Assembly: GCA_019247245.1 (NCBI GenBank)
Contig: JAFAPF010000024.1
Coordinates: 1-6,113, forward strand
Length of the DNA: 6,113 nucleotides
Source of the DNA: Rubrobacter sp.
GTDB lineage: Bacteria > Actinomycetota > Rubrobacteria > Rubrobacterales > Rubrobacteraceae
Direction of reading: 5' to 3'
Of this stretch, positions 1 through 6,113 are shown one piece after another (positions within the stretch are counted from its first letter, which is position 1; every line of letters starts with the position of its first letter). Below the pieces are notes generated by a model, which saw only the letters and a list, made by a program, of their open reading frames with translations, ran no database searches and was not told the origin of the DNA. A program made the translations under genes and the position numbers.

Positions 1-17
1 CAAACCGCGCTCCCTTC
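1..17 (-). promoter_or_regulatory. Ribosome binding site and possible TTG start of the next gene (purN expected)
   Basis: Read on the minus strand, the 23 bases after the purM stop contain GAAGGGAG (10-17), a good SD sequence. Six bases later comes TTG (1-3), exactly at the window edge. Two genes in this operon already use TTG, so it could be the start codon of the following gene. In Bacillus-type operons the gene after purM is purN (GAR formyltransferase), but no coding sequence is visible to confirm this. The real start could also lie just outside the window. Confidence 0.4.
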
Positions 18-23
18 GGAAGC

Positions 24-1046
24 TTATGAGGCAAACTCTATCCCCCGGCCCTCCAGGACTTCTCCGATGCGACGCGCATCGCACCCCTCCTTCCGCAACA
101 CGATGAGGGCCTTCTCTACCTCGTCCTCCGGCACCATGACGCAGAAACCCACGCCGAGGTTAAAGACTCGGCGCATCTCCTCTACGGAGATATTGCCCAG
201 AGAGCGAATTAGCTTGAAGATAGGTAGCTCTTCCCAGGAGCTCGAGTACACGCGCGCTCCGAGTCCTCCAAGCGCACGCGGTAGGTTGCCAGGGAGGCCC
301 CCACCGGTAATGTGTGCCATCCCGTGCACCTCCACCTTTGCACGGAGGGCAAGAATTTCGCGCACGTAAGCCCGGTGCGGCTCCAGATACTCCTCTCCGA
401 CCGTACGGTCGAAGCCCTCTGGCACCTCCGAGTAGGAAACGTTTGCGTCTTCGAGCACCCTGCGGGCGAGCGTGTAACCGTTGGTGTGGAGCCCCGTAGA
501 GGGGAGCCCGATCACGACATCCCCGACCTCCACCGCTTCTCCGGTAATCACCTCCACCCTCTCGCAGGCTCCTACACACACCCCAACCACGTCGAAGTCC
601 CCTTCGCCGTACAGGCCCGGCATCTCTGCCGTCTCACCGCCAACGAGGGCAACTCCCAGAGAGCAGCAGGCTTCAGCCGCTGCCCGCACTATCTCAGCAA
701 CATTCTCAGGATCGAGTCTGCTGCTGGCCACATAGTCGAGAAATAGTAGCGGGCGAGCACCGGCAGCCAGGACGTCGTTGGCGCAATGGTTGACGATGTC
801 GGCCCCGATAGAGTCATAACGCTGGAGAGCTTTCGCGACGAGCACCTTGGTGCCGACACCATCTATACTAGAGGCGATGACCGGCTCGGTGTAACCTAAG
901 AGGCCATAAAGACCGGCAAAGCCGCCCAAAGGTGATACGACCTCTAGGCCATGTGTGCCCTCGACGGAGTCGCGAATCATCTTCGCGGCCGCCTGGCCCC
1001 TCTCGATAGAGACGCCCGCGGCCTCATAAGAGAACCCCCCAGGCAC
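24..1046 (-). CDS. purM: Phosphoribosylformylglycinamidine cyclo-ligase (AIR synthetase), PurM
   Basis: PurM uses ATP to close the imidazole ring, turning FGAM into aminoimidazole ribonucleotide (AIR) in the cytoplasm. The 340-residue product has the usual family length. Visible PurM hallmarks, in order: DGVGTK (62-67), a conserved block with NHCANDVLAAGA (86-97) and FLDY (102-105), GGETAEMPG (136-144), GLHTNGYTLAR (185-195), HITGGGLPGNLPR (245-257) and FNLGVGF near residue 300. These belong to the PurM/PurL ATP-binding superfamily, so PurM is homologous to its neighbour PurL. The start is GTG (1044-1046). The N-terminal YEAAGVSIERG aligns near the start of known PurM proteins, and an AAGAGGT SD sits just upstream. 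The purF stop is 2 bases away, so translation is probably coupled. The stop is TAA. No key motif is missing. Confidence 0.98.
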   Translation of the reverse strand: MPGGFSYEAAGVSIERGQAAAKMIRDSVEGTHGLEVVSPLGGFAGLYGLLGYTEPVIASSIDGVGTKVLVAKALQRYDSIGADIVNHCANDVLAAGARPLLFLDYVASSRLDPENVAEIVRAAAEACCSLGVALVGGETAEMPGLYGEGDFDVVGVCVGACERVEVITGEAVEVGDVVIGLPSTGLHTNGYTLARRVLEDANVSYSEVPEGFDRTVGEEYLEPHRAYVREILALRAKVEVHGMAHITGGGLPGNLPRALGGLGARVYSSSWEELPIFKLIRSLGNISVEEMRRVFNLGVGFCVMVPEDEVEKALIVLRKEGCDARRIGEVLEGRGIEFAS

Positions 1047-1048
1047 GC

Positions 1049-2545
1049 CTACCTCTTCGCCTGGGCGCCGGAGGTCGCCTCTGGGAACCCTGCCGGGATC
1101 ACACCCTCCAGGGCGAACTTGGCGGCGCTGCCGGGGATGGGGTATTCACCATCGAAGCAAGCGCGGCAGAGACTGCTCTTCGGTTGTTCAGTGGCTTTCG
1201 TCATGCCCTCGACGGAGAGGTACGCTAGCGTGGTCGCCCCAATCTGCTCGCGTATCTCCTCGACAGTGTAATTAGCGCCAACGAGCTGGTTCTTTGTATC
1301 CATGTCGATGCCGTAGTAGCATGGTCCTGTAATCGGCGGCGAAGAGACGCGGAAGTGTACCTCCATAGCGCCGGCTTCGAAGAGAAGCCTCACAAGCTTA
1401 CGGGCCGTGTTCCCCCGGACGATAGAATCGTCTATCACCACGACCCGCTTACCTGCGATGACCGAGGGTAACGGGTTAAGCTTCAGGCGCAGGCCCAGCT
1501 GGCGCATACCATCCGTCGGTTGTATGAACGTACGGCCCACGTAGCGGTTCTTTATAAGGCCCTCCGCAAACGGTATCCCGCTGCGACGCGAATACCCAAC
1601 GGCCGCCATAATCCCGGAGTCCGGTACCGGGATAACCACATCGGCCTCGGCGAGCGCCTCCTCTGCGAGCATCTCACCCATCTTCTGCCTAGCGTCCGCT
1701 ACCTCCTCACCATCGAAGCGAGAGTCGGGGCGGGCAAAGTACACGTACTCGAAGACGCACAGAGCACGCCGTGGACTCTCCACCTGATAACTTTTCAGAC
1801 CCGCATCGTTTATCACAACGACCTCACCTGGCTCGACATCCCTTAAGAAGCGGGCACCGATGATGTCTAAGCCGCAAGTTTCGCTGGAGACGGCATAGCC
1901 GCCTTCGATCTCGCCGATACATAAGGGCCTGAAGCCGTGGTGGTCCCGGAATGCGACCAGCTTATCCCGGAAGATCATGGCTACCGAGTACGCTCCCTTG
2001 AGACGACGCATCGTCTCCTTTAGCGCCTCACCTACCGCATCCGAGTATCCTTTCTCCAGCTCGCCCACAGCACAGGCCGCGATGGCTGCGGTATCGGAGG
2101 TGGACTCGAACTCGAAGCCTTCAGCCTCAAGCTCGCGCCTTAAAGCGCCCGCGTTGACCAGGTTGCCATTGTGGGCGACAGCGACGTTTACATCTCCCCG
2201 GCCGTGGAATTCGGGCTGTGCGTTCTCCCACGAAGCCGAGCCGGTTGTGGAGTAGCGTACGTGTCCGAGGGCTATGTGCCCACCTTCGAGCGCCGCAAGA
2301 CGTCGCTCATCGAAGACCTGCGAGACGAGCCCCATATCGCGCAGCGCCACCGTCCGATCTCCGTCGGAGATTGCAATCCCCGCCGATTCCTGGCCTCGGT
2401 GCTGCAGCGCGTACAACCCGAAGTAGGCTCGCTGAGCAAGCTCCCCGGCAAGAGTTCGGGAATACAACCCGAATACGCCGCAAGCTTCCTTTGGCTTGCC
2501 CGCGTAGTTGTCCAGACAAAAGGTACTTGACGGGAGGTTACCCAA
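1049..2545 (-). CDS. purF: Amidophosphoribosyltransferase (glutamine PRPP amidotransferase), PurF, Fe-S propeptide type
   Basis: PurF catalyses the first committed step: PRPP plus glutamine gives 5-phosphoribosylamine. The 498-residue product has two domains. The N-terminal Ntn-hydrolase glutaminase has Cys22 in CGVFG as the expected nucleophile after propeptide removal, HVRYSTTG (95-102), HNGNLVN (125-131) and DHHGFRPL (201-208). The C-terminal phosphoribosyltransferase domain has [12 protein letters not shown] (332-343) and the PRPP loop [13 protein letters not shown] (368-380). Four cysteines, Cys263, Cys409, Cys460 and Cys463 (the last pair in CRAC), sit where the Bacillus subtilis enzyme binds its 4Fe-4S cluster. 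This predicts an oxygen-sensitive enzyme of the B. subtilis type rather than the cluster-free E. coli type. The start is TTG (2543-2545), fixed by a strong SD 5 bases upstream, and it overlaps the purL end by 8 bases. No ATG, GTG or other TTG occurs between it and Cys22. The stop is TAG. Nucleotide end-product inhibition is known for the family but not visible here. Confidence 0.98.
   Translation of the reverse strand: MGNLPSSTFCLDNYAGKPKEACGVFGLYSRTLAGELAQRAYFGLYALQHRGQESAGIAISDGDRTVALRDMGLVSQVFDERRLAALEGGHIALGHVRYSTTGSASWENAQPEFHGRGDVNVAVAHNGNLVNAGALRRELEAEGFEFESTSDTAAIAACAVGELEKGYSDAVGEALKETMRRLKGAYSVAMIFRDKLVAFRDHHGFRPLCIGEIEGGYAVSSETCGLDIIGARFLRDVEPGEVVVINDAGLKSYQVESPRRALCVFEYVYFARPDSRFDGEEVADARQKMGEMLAEEALAEADVVIPVPDSGIMAAVGYSRRSGIPFAEGLIKNRYVGRTFIQPTDGMRQLGLRLKLNPLPSVIAGKRVVVIDDSIVRGNTARKLVRLLFEAGAMEVHFRVSSPPITGPCYYGIDMDTKNQLVGANYTVEEIREQIGATTLAYLSVEGMTKATEQPKSSLCRACFDGEYPIPGSAAKFALEGVIPAGFPEATSGAQAKR
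1051..1057 (-). promoter_or_regulatory. Shine-Dalgarno site of purM, inside the purF tail
   Basis: The minus strand reads AAGAGGT, then 4 bases, then GTG. The AAG and AGG triplets are the last two sense codons of purF (Lys, Arg) and the T begins its TAG stop, so a ribosome ending purF covers this site. This supports the GTG start of purM and suggests translational coupling. Confidence 0.7.
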
Positions 2546-4742
2546 GGTAGCCTCCTTCCGGAGCGTGTCGCTCGAACAGGTCTCGCTCGTAAGCTTTTCC
2601 GAGCTCGCTTAACTCTAGGTCCACGAGCCTTGACAGCTTTAATCTGTTTCCACCAGTGTAGCCGATTCGGGTATAGTGTACTTCTTCAAGGAGCATCTTG
2701 AGTTCTCCCAGCTTCTCCTCTGGAACCGCGAGGAGAACACATCCTCCGACTTCTCCGAAAAGGGCCACATCCTGCCGTCCCTCCGGCAGTAGCCGCGCCT
2801 CCACCCCGATGCCTCCTGGAAGCGCCATCTCGGCTAGAGCGACTGCGAGGCCACCACCCGAGAGGTCATGGGCTGTATCCACTACCCCCGCGGAGATCGC
2901 ACGACGCACCGCGTCGTAGACCTCCTTCTCGGCTGCGAGGTCTGTCCTCAGCGGTGTCCCAGTCACCGATCCGTGCACTATCTCCAGGTACTCCGAGCCG
3001 CCCAGGACAGGGCGGAAGTTGCCGATGAGCAGGATCTCATCCCCCCCCCGTTTTATACTGGGCGTAGCACGACAGCCTACGTCCTCGAAAACGCCCACCA
3101 TGCCCACGGTCGGTGTCGGATAGACGGTCTCCTCCTCGGTCTCGTTGTACAGGCTCACGTTCCCGCTGACGACCGGAGTCCCTAAGGCCTCGCATGCCTC
3201 GGCCATCCCCTCTATACAGGCCGCAAGCTGGTAGTAGGGGCCGGCCTTTTCGGGACTACCGAAGTTAAGGCAATCGGTTACGGCAACTGGCTCGGCTCCA
3301 ACGCAAGAGAGGTTGCGGTAGGCCTCAGCGACAGACGCGACCCCGCCGCCTCTGGGGTCGAGGTAGCAGTGACGGCCCCGACAGTCGGTGGTGACAGCGA
3401 AGCCCAGAGCGGTGCCTTTGATGCGTATCACGGCGGCATCGGCACCAGGAAGGATGACGGTGTTGGTGCCTACCTGATGGTCGTACTGCTCGAAGATAGA
3501 ACGACGGGAGCAGAGGTTAGGGTGGGCGAGCATACGAAGCAATACGGCGTTGTAATCTTGCGGCCGAGAGACCTTTTCGAGATCCAACCTCTTCTGCACC
3601 TCTTCGAGATATTCGGGGGCTACCACTTCGCGCTCGTAAACAGGAGCGTCGGCGAGGTAGCGGGCGGGCACCGAACCAGAGACTTCGCCCTCATGCAGAA
3701 TCCGCAGATCGCCATGTCCGGTCACGCGGCCTATAACGGCAGCACCGAGCTCGAACCGTTCGACGACGCGCAAGACCTCCTCGGCATCCGTAGGCTTGAC
3801 TATGGCGAGCATGCGTTCTTGGGACTCAGAGATTACGATCTCCCAAGGCTTCATGCCCATCTCGCGCAGAGGGACTTTTCCAATGTCGATCTCGATCCCA
3901 ACGCCCCCCTTCGCCGCCATCTCGGAGGCCGAAGAGGTGATCCCCGCCGCTCCCAAATCCTGAAGCGAGACAAGAAGGTTCTTTTTGAGGAGATCTAAAG
4001 AGCACTCGACGAGCATCTTTCCGGCAAAGGGGTCCCCAACCTGTACGTTGGGGCGCTTCTTCTCGGACTCATCCGTGAGTTCATCCGATGCGAAGGTCGC
4101 CCCGTGAATGCCGTCCCGTCCGGTCTTGGCCCCGAAGAGGACTACGAGGTTCCCTTCTCCCACAGCACACGCCTGCAAGAAGTCTTCGGCGCGGACCAGC
4201 CCTATGCACATCGCGTTCACCAGAGGGTTCCCAGAATACGCAGCCGCGAACTCGACCTCACCGCCGACGGTCGGCACTCCGATCGCATTTCCGTACCCTC
4301 CGATGCCGCGGACAACCTCCCGGAATAGGTAGAGGTTGCGCTCCTCCTCCAAAGGCCCGAAGCGTAAGGAGTCGAGCAGGGCGATAGGTCTCGCTCCCAT
4401 CGCCAAAACATCCCGGATGATACCACCGACGCCGGTAGCTGCACCCTCGTAGGGCTCGACCGCCGAAGGATGATTGTGGCTCTCCATCTTGAACACGAGC
4501 GCCCAGCCTTTCCCCACTTCGATCACGCCCGCGTTCTCCCCCGGTCCCTGAAGAATCCGAGCTCCTTTGTTCGGAAACCGCTTGAGAAGGGGACGCGAGT
4601 TCTTGTAGCCGCAATGCTCACTCCACATTACACTGAACATTACAAGCTCCAGATAGTTTGGCACCCGACCCATCAGCTCCAGGATGCGATCGTACTCCAA
4701 GTCCGAGAGACCCAGGGAAGAGTAAACTTCTTGTATGCTCAA
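2538..4742 (-). CDS. purL: Phosphoribosylformylglycinamidine synthase subunit PurL (small type)
   Basis: PurL is the ATP-dependent synthetase subunit that converts FGAR to FGAM with ammonia delivered by PurQ, in a complex with PurS and PurQ. The 734-residue length fits small PurL (about 740 in Bacillus), not the roughly 1,300-residue fused enzyme of E. coli. Visible motifs: [11 protein letters not shown] (39-49) with the conserved His43, [20 protein letters not shown] (84-103), [17 protein letters not shown] (103-119), [12 protein letters not shown] (208-219), [16 protein letters not shown] (261-276), [10 protein letters not shown] (526-535) and [16 protein letters not shown] (625-640). The two halves are the usual duplicated PurM-like units. 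The start is TTG (4740-4742), overlapping the purQ TGA in the string TTGA. The upstream SD is weak (GTGGGG, 8 bases away), so expression probably depends on re-initiation after purQ. The N-terminus starts where known PurL proteins align. A run of nine G lies in codons 565-568. The stop is TAA. Confidence 0.98.
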   Translation of the reverse strand: MSIQEVYSSLGLSDLEYDRILELMGRVPNYLELVMFSVMWSEHCGYKNSRPLLKRFPNKGARILQGPGENAGVIEVGKGWALVFKMESHNHPSAVEPYEGAATGVGGIIRDVLAMGARPIALLDSLRFGPLEEERNLYLFREVVRGIGGYGNAIGVPTVGGEVEFAAAYSGNPLVNAMCIGLVRAEDFLQACAVGEGNLVVLFGAKTGRDGIHGATFASDELTDESEKKRPNVQVGDPFAGKMLVECSLDLLKKNLLVSLQDLGAAGITSSASEMAAKGGVGIEIDIGKVPLREMGMKPWEIVISESQERMLAIVKPTDAEEVLRVVERFELGAAVIGRVTGHGDLRILHEGEVSGSVPARYLADAPVYEREVVAPEYLEEVQKRLDLEKVSRPQDYNAVLLRMLAHPNLCSRRSIFEQYDHQVGTNTVILPGADAAVIRIKGTALGFAVTTDCRGRHCYLDPRGGGVASVAEAYRNLSCVGAEPVAVTDCLNFGSPEKAGPYYQLAACIEGMAEACEALGTPVVSGNVSLYNETEEETVYPTPTVGMVGVFEDVGCRATPSIKRGGDEILLIGNFRPVLGGSEYLEIVHGSVTGTPLRTDLAAEKEVYDAVRRAISAGVVDTAHDLSGGGLAVALAEMALPGGIGVEARLLPEGRQDVALFGEVGGCVLLAVPEEKLGELKMLLEEVHYTRIGYTGGNRLKLSRLVDLELSELGKAYERDLFERHAPEGGYLG
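2551..2559 (-). promoter_or_regulatory. Strong Shine-Dalgarno site that sets the TTG start of purF
   Basis: The minus strand reads GGAAGGAGG, then CTACC, then TTG. This is close to a full match to the 16S anti-SD sequence, with 5-base spacing, and is the best SD in the window. It lies within the last codons of purL. It explains how a weak TTG start could be used efficiently and argues against any other purF start. Confidence 0.85.
3041..3049 (-). repeat. Nine-base G homopolymer inside purL
   Basis: The plus strand shows nine consecutive C, so the purL coding strand has nine G covering codons 565-568 (Arg-Gly-Gly-Asp: CGG GGG GGG GAT). The frame stays open and the protein continues normally on both sides, so the length as given is in frame. 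Such runs are prone to replication slippage and to sequencing or assembly length errors. Confidence 0.95.
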
Positions 4743-5407
4743 ACTCTTGTCCCCACAAAAGAGAGGACGGACTCGAACACTTTTAGGCCCTCAACGGAAC
4801 CCAACGTGAGATCTGAGAAGCGCTCAGGGTGGGGCATAATGCCGACGACGTTACGTTCAGCGTTGCAAATCCCGGCGATATCGTTAGAGGAACCGTTCGG
4901 GTTGTCGAGATAACGCAGCACGACACGCCCCTCTGCCTCAAGCTCGTCGAGCGTCCAGGGGTCGGCGAAATAGTTACCTTCGTTGTGGGCGACGGGGAGG
5001 ACGAGCCTGTCGCTCGGCTCGAAGAGCGAGGTCCACGGCGTCTTTATGGTTTCCACCCGCAGGGTGACAGAGCAGCAGAGAAAGCGCATACCAACGTTGC
5101 GTAGAAGCGCTCCCGGCAGCAGGCACGCCTCGGTGAGTACCTGGAAGCCGTTGCAGATGCCTAGAATAGGGCCACCGTCCTTGGCAAAGTCTTCGAGAGT
5201 AGTCATCACCTTCGAGAAGCGGGCGATAGCGCCAGGTCTTAGGTAGTCTCCGTAGGAGAAGCCGCCCGGAACCACCACGGCATCCACACTTCTGAGGTCG
5301 CCGTCGGCGTGCCACAGCTCGACCGGTAGGGCACCCGCTCGTTCTATGGCGAAAAGTGCGTCACGCTCGCAGTTGGAGCCCGGGAAGACGGTCACCCCTA
5401 CCCTCAC
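4739..5407 (-). CDS. purQ: Phosphoribosylformylglycinamidine synthase glutaminase subunit PurQ
   Basis: PurQ is the class I (triad) glutamine amidotransferase subunit that hydrolyses glutamine and passes ammonia to PurL. Starting at GTG (5405-5407) the product has 222 residues, close to the roughly 227 of Bacillus PurQ. It opens with [14 protein letters not shown], the typical PurQ beginning. Other landmarks are [16 protein letters not shown] (48-63), the nucleophile elbow GICNGFQ with Cys85 (83-89), AHNEGNYF (140-147), [12 protein letters not shown] (169-180) and PHPER with His193 and Glu195 completing the triad. The open frame continues upstream to 5464, but those extra 19 residues (Pro/Arg-rich) match nothing in the family and overlap purS. 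The GTG overlaps the purS stop as GTGA and has a good SD, so it is preferred. The TGA stop overlaps the purL start. No key residue is missing. Confidence 0.97.
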   Translation of the reverse strand: MRVGVTVFPGSNCERDALFAIERAGALPVELWHADGDLRSVDAVVVPGGFSYGDYLRPGAIARFSKVMTTLEDFAKDGGPILGICNGFQVLTEACLLPGALLRNVGMRFLCCSVTLRVETIKTPWTSLFEPSDRLVLPVAHNEGNYFADPWTLDELEAEGRVVLRYLDNPNGSSNDIAGICNAERNVVGIMPHPERFSDLTLGSVEGLKVFESVLSFVGTRV

Positions 5408-5628
5408 GAGAGAACCTCCCACTCGTACTCTTCGATGGTGGGGTTCGCCAGGAGGCGGTGGCACATGCTCTCGATCTCGTCAGCCGACTCGACCTCCATT
5501 TCGACGAGGCGTCCGATGTGGACGGTCTTCACGCCCCCGAAGCCTAGAGCCGGTAAGGCACGGCGTACCGCTTCTCCTTGTGGGTCTAGGATACCGCTCT
5601 TGGGACGGACAAGGACGCGGATCTTCAT
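5404..5628 (-). CDS. purS: Phosphoribosylformylglycinamidine synthase subunit PurS
   Basis: PurS is a small non-catalytic subunit that holds PurQ and PurL together and helps channel ammonia in the FGAM synthetase complex. Known bacterial complexes contain two PurS per PurQ and PurL. The 74-residue product shows the family pattern: MKIRVLVRPKSGILDPQG (1-18), the helix EAVRRALPALGF (19-30), a strand with VHIGRLVEMEVE (36-47) and the C-terminal LLANPTIEEYEWEV (59-72). It is about 10 residues shorter than the Bacillus protein, mostly between the last strand and last helix and at the C-terminus, with the core intact. The start is ATG (5626-5628), the only ATG among the visible starts, with a GAGGGG SD 9 bases upstream. 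It sits between purC and purQ, its usual place. The TGA stop overlaps the purQ GTG. Confidence 0.96.
   Translation of the reverse strand: MKIRVLVRPKSGILDPQGEAVRRALPALGFGGVKTVHIGRLVEMEVESADEIESMCHRLLANPTIEEYEWEVLS
5414..5420 (-). promoter_or_regulatory. Shine-Dalgarno site that sets the GTG start of purQ
   Basis: The minus strand reads GGGAGGT, then TCTCTC, then GTG. The site lies in the last codons of purS (Glu-Val). Its 6-base spacing to the GTG at 5407 selects that codon over the in-frame upstream extension. Confidence 0.8.
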
Positions 5629-5637
5629 CGACTGTTT

Positions 5638-5643
5638 CCCCTC
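5638..5643 (-). promoter_or_regulatory. Shine-Dalgarno site of purS, overlapping the purC stop
   Basis: The minus strand reads GAGGGG, then 9 bases, then ATG. The first two bases belong to the purC TGA stop. The match to the anti-SD is moderate and the spacing slightly long, but the ATG and family alignment leave little doubt about the start. Confidence 0.6.
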
Positions 5644-6113
5644 AATCCATCGTCGTCCGGGGTTGAGCCCCCGTTACCCTACGAAGCATCTCATCGTAGG
5701 CCTCCTCGACGTTGCCCATGTCGCGCCGGAAGCGGTCCTTGTCCAGCTTCTCGCCGGTCTCCTTATCCCAGAAGCGGCAAGTGTCAGGGCTAATCTCGTC
5801 GGCGAGCATCAACTGCCCGTGGGCGTCACGGCCGACCTCTATCTTAAAGTCTACAAGCACGACACCCTTCTCATCAAAGAAGGGGACCAGGATCTCGTTA
5901 ACTTTTAGCCCCAGTGTCTCACAGAAATCGAGCTCCTCATCCACCACCCCAAGCTCCCGGAAGTGGTATCGGTTGAGCAAAGGGTCGCCCAAAGTATCGT
6001 CCTTGAGGTATAGCTCGACGATAGGGACCTTTAAAGGGGTCCCCTCCTCGTAACCGATGCGCTTAGCCAAGGAACCCGCGGCGAGGTTGCGGACCACGAC
6101 CTCGACGGGGAGC
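5642..6113 (-). CDS. purC: Phosphoribosylaminoimidazole-succinocarboxamide synthase (SAICAR synthetase), PurC, 5'-truncated by the window
   Basis: PurC uses ATP to couple aspartate to CAIR, giving SAICAR. The window holds the last 156 residues; family members have about 235-240, so roughly 80 N-terminal residues lie beyond the right edge. The reading frame is open to the edge. The visible part begins [18 protein letters not shown], an internal family motif (Bacillus has a close match starting PLEVVVRN). The GTG at 6095-6097 is therefore an internal Val codon, not a start. Further hallmarks are KDDTLGDPL, the signature LVDFKIEVG (Val where Phe or Ile is common), [14 protein letters not shown] and the C-terminal [14 protein letters not shown] short C-terminal tail (AQPRTTMD) extends past the usual end. 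Thirteen bases separate its TGA stop from purS. The cut is a window effect, not a broken gene. Confidence 0.97.
   Translation of the reverse strand, partial: LPVEVVVRNLAAGSLAKRIGYEEGTPLKVPIVELYLKDDTLGDPLLNRYHFRELGVVDEELDFCETLGLKVNEILVPFFDEKGVVLVDFKIEVGRDAHGQLMLADEISPDTCRFWDKETGEKLDKDRFRRDMGNVEEAYDEMLRRVTGAQPRTTMD

Larger units (their letters stand above)
1..6113 (-). other. Purine biosynthesis operon segment (purC-purS-purQ-purL-purF-purM)
   Basis: Six genes lie head to tail on the minus strand with spacings of 13, -4, -4, -8 and 2 bases, and their products all belong to the route from PRPP to IMP. No gap is large enough for an internal promoter or a terminator hairpin, and I saw no stem followed by a T-run at any junction. 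This supports one polycistronic transcript that enters from the right edge and leaves at the left. The order matches the central part of the Bacillus-type pur operon. The controlling region is not in the window. Single transcription is inferred from spacing only. Confidence 0.93.

Noticed and set aside
1..23. A transcription terminator after purM.
   Set aside because: The TTCCGAAGG segment is too short and imperfect to form a stable stem, no T-run follows, and the bases are better explained as an SD sequence.
130..152. PurL seemed to carry an unusual substitution, Gly in place of Ser after the SEHC motif (minus-strand codon 45).
   Set aside because: Position 45 lies beside, not at, the conserved His43, and as I recall Gly is also seen here in other small PurL proteins, so it is not a defect. 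The relevant bases are near 4608-4610, within purL.
2171..2550. Overlapping plus- and minus-strand frames opposite or within the 5' part of purF.
   Set aside because: They are compositionally biased shadows (rich in Arg, Ala and Pro) of a confidently identified gene, with no recognisable domain.
3369..3998. A 209-codon open frame on the plus strand, opposite purL.
   Set aside because: It lies wholly within a highly conserved part of purL, its translation resembles no family I recognise, and long antisense frames are common opposite GC-rich genes. Nothing indicates that it is expressed.
5408..5464. A longer PurQ with 19 extra N-terminal residues.
   Set aside because: The extension is Pro/Arg-rich, overlaps purS by 61 bases and has no family match. 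The GTG at 5407 has a good SD and the typical PurQ N-terminus follows it directly.
6095..6097. GTG as the start codon of a short PurC.
   Set aside because: The frame remains open to the window edge, and the residues before it (LPVEV) continue a conserved internal PurC motif, so this is an internal Val codon.

Overview
The window is a compact, one-directional stretch of a de novo purine (IMP) biosynthesis operon, read entirely from the minus strand. In transcription order, right to left, it holds purC (5' end cut off by the window edge), purS, purQ, purL, purF and purM. The first 23 bases carry a ribosome binding site and possible start codon for a further gene, most likely purN by analogy with other operons. 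No RNA gene, mobile element, CRISPR array, promoter or terminator was seen, and no stretch over 300 bases lacks a gene. I found no sign of a novel system; this is a well-known core metabolic operon.

Organism: FGAM synthetase is split into PurS, PurQ and a small PurL (734 residues). PurF is the processed, Fe-S-cluster type with an N-terminal propeptide. The order purC-S-Q-L-F-M is the Bacillus-type order, also found in some deep-branching actinobacteria. GC content, judged by eye at somewhat under 60%, and frequent GTG/TTG starts fit a Gram-positive-type lineage, either a moderately GC-rich Firmicute or a Rubrobacter/Thermoleophilia-like actinobacterium. Nothing in the window settles which, so this is inference.

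Layout: purC and purS are separated by 13 bases. purS and purQ overlap by 4 (GTGA), purQ and purL by 4 (TTGA), and purL and purF by 8. purF and purM are 2 bases apart, and the purM stop is 20 bases before the possible next start codon. Almost every Shine-Dalgarno (SD) sequence lies inside the tail of the gene upstream. Of the five starts fully visible, only purS uses ATG; purQ and purM use GTG, and purL and purF use TTG.

How the genes work together: PurF makes phosphoribosylamine from PRPP and glutamine. PurS, PurQ and PurL form the complex that converts FGAR to FGAM, PurQ supplying ammonia from glutamine. PurM closes the ring to AIR, and PurC later joins aspartate to CAIR to give SAICAR. The remaining steps (PurD, PurN, PurE/K, PurB, PurH) must be encoded outside the window. 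Any PurR site or purine riboswitch would lie upstream of the first gene, beyond the right edge.
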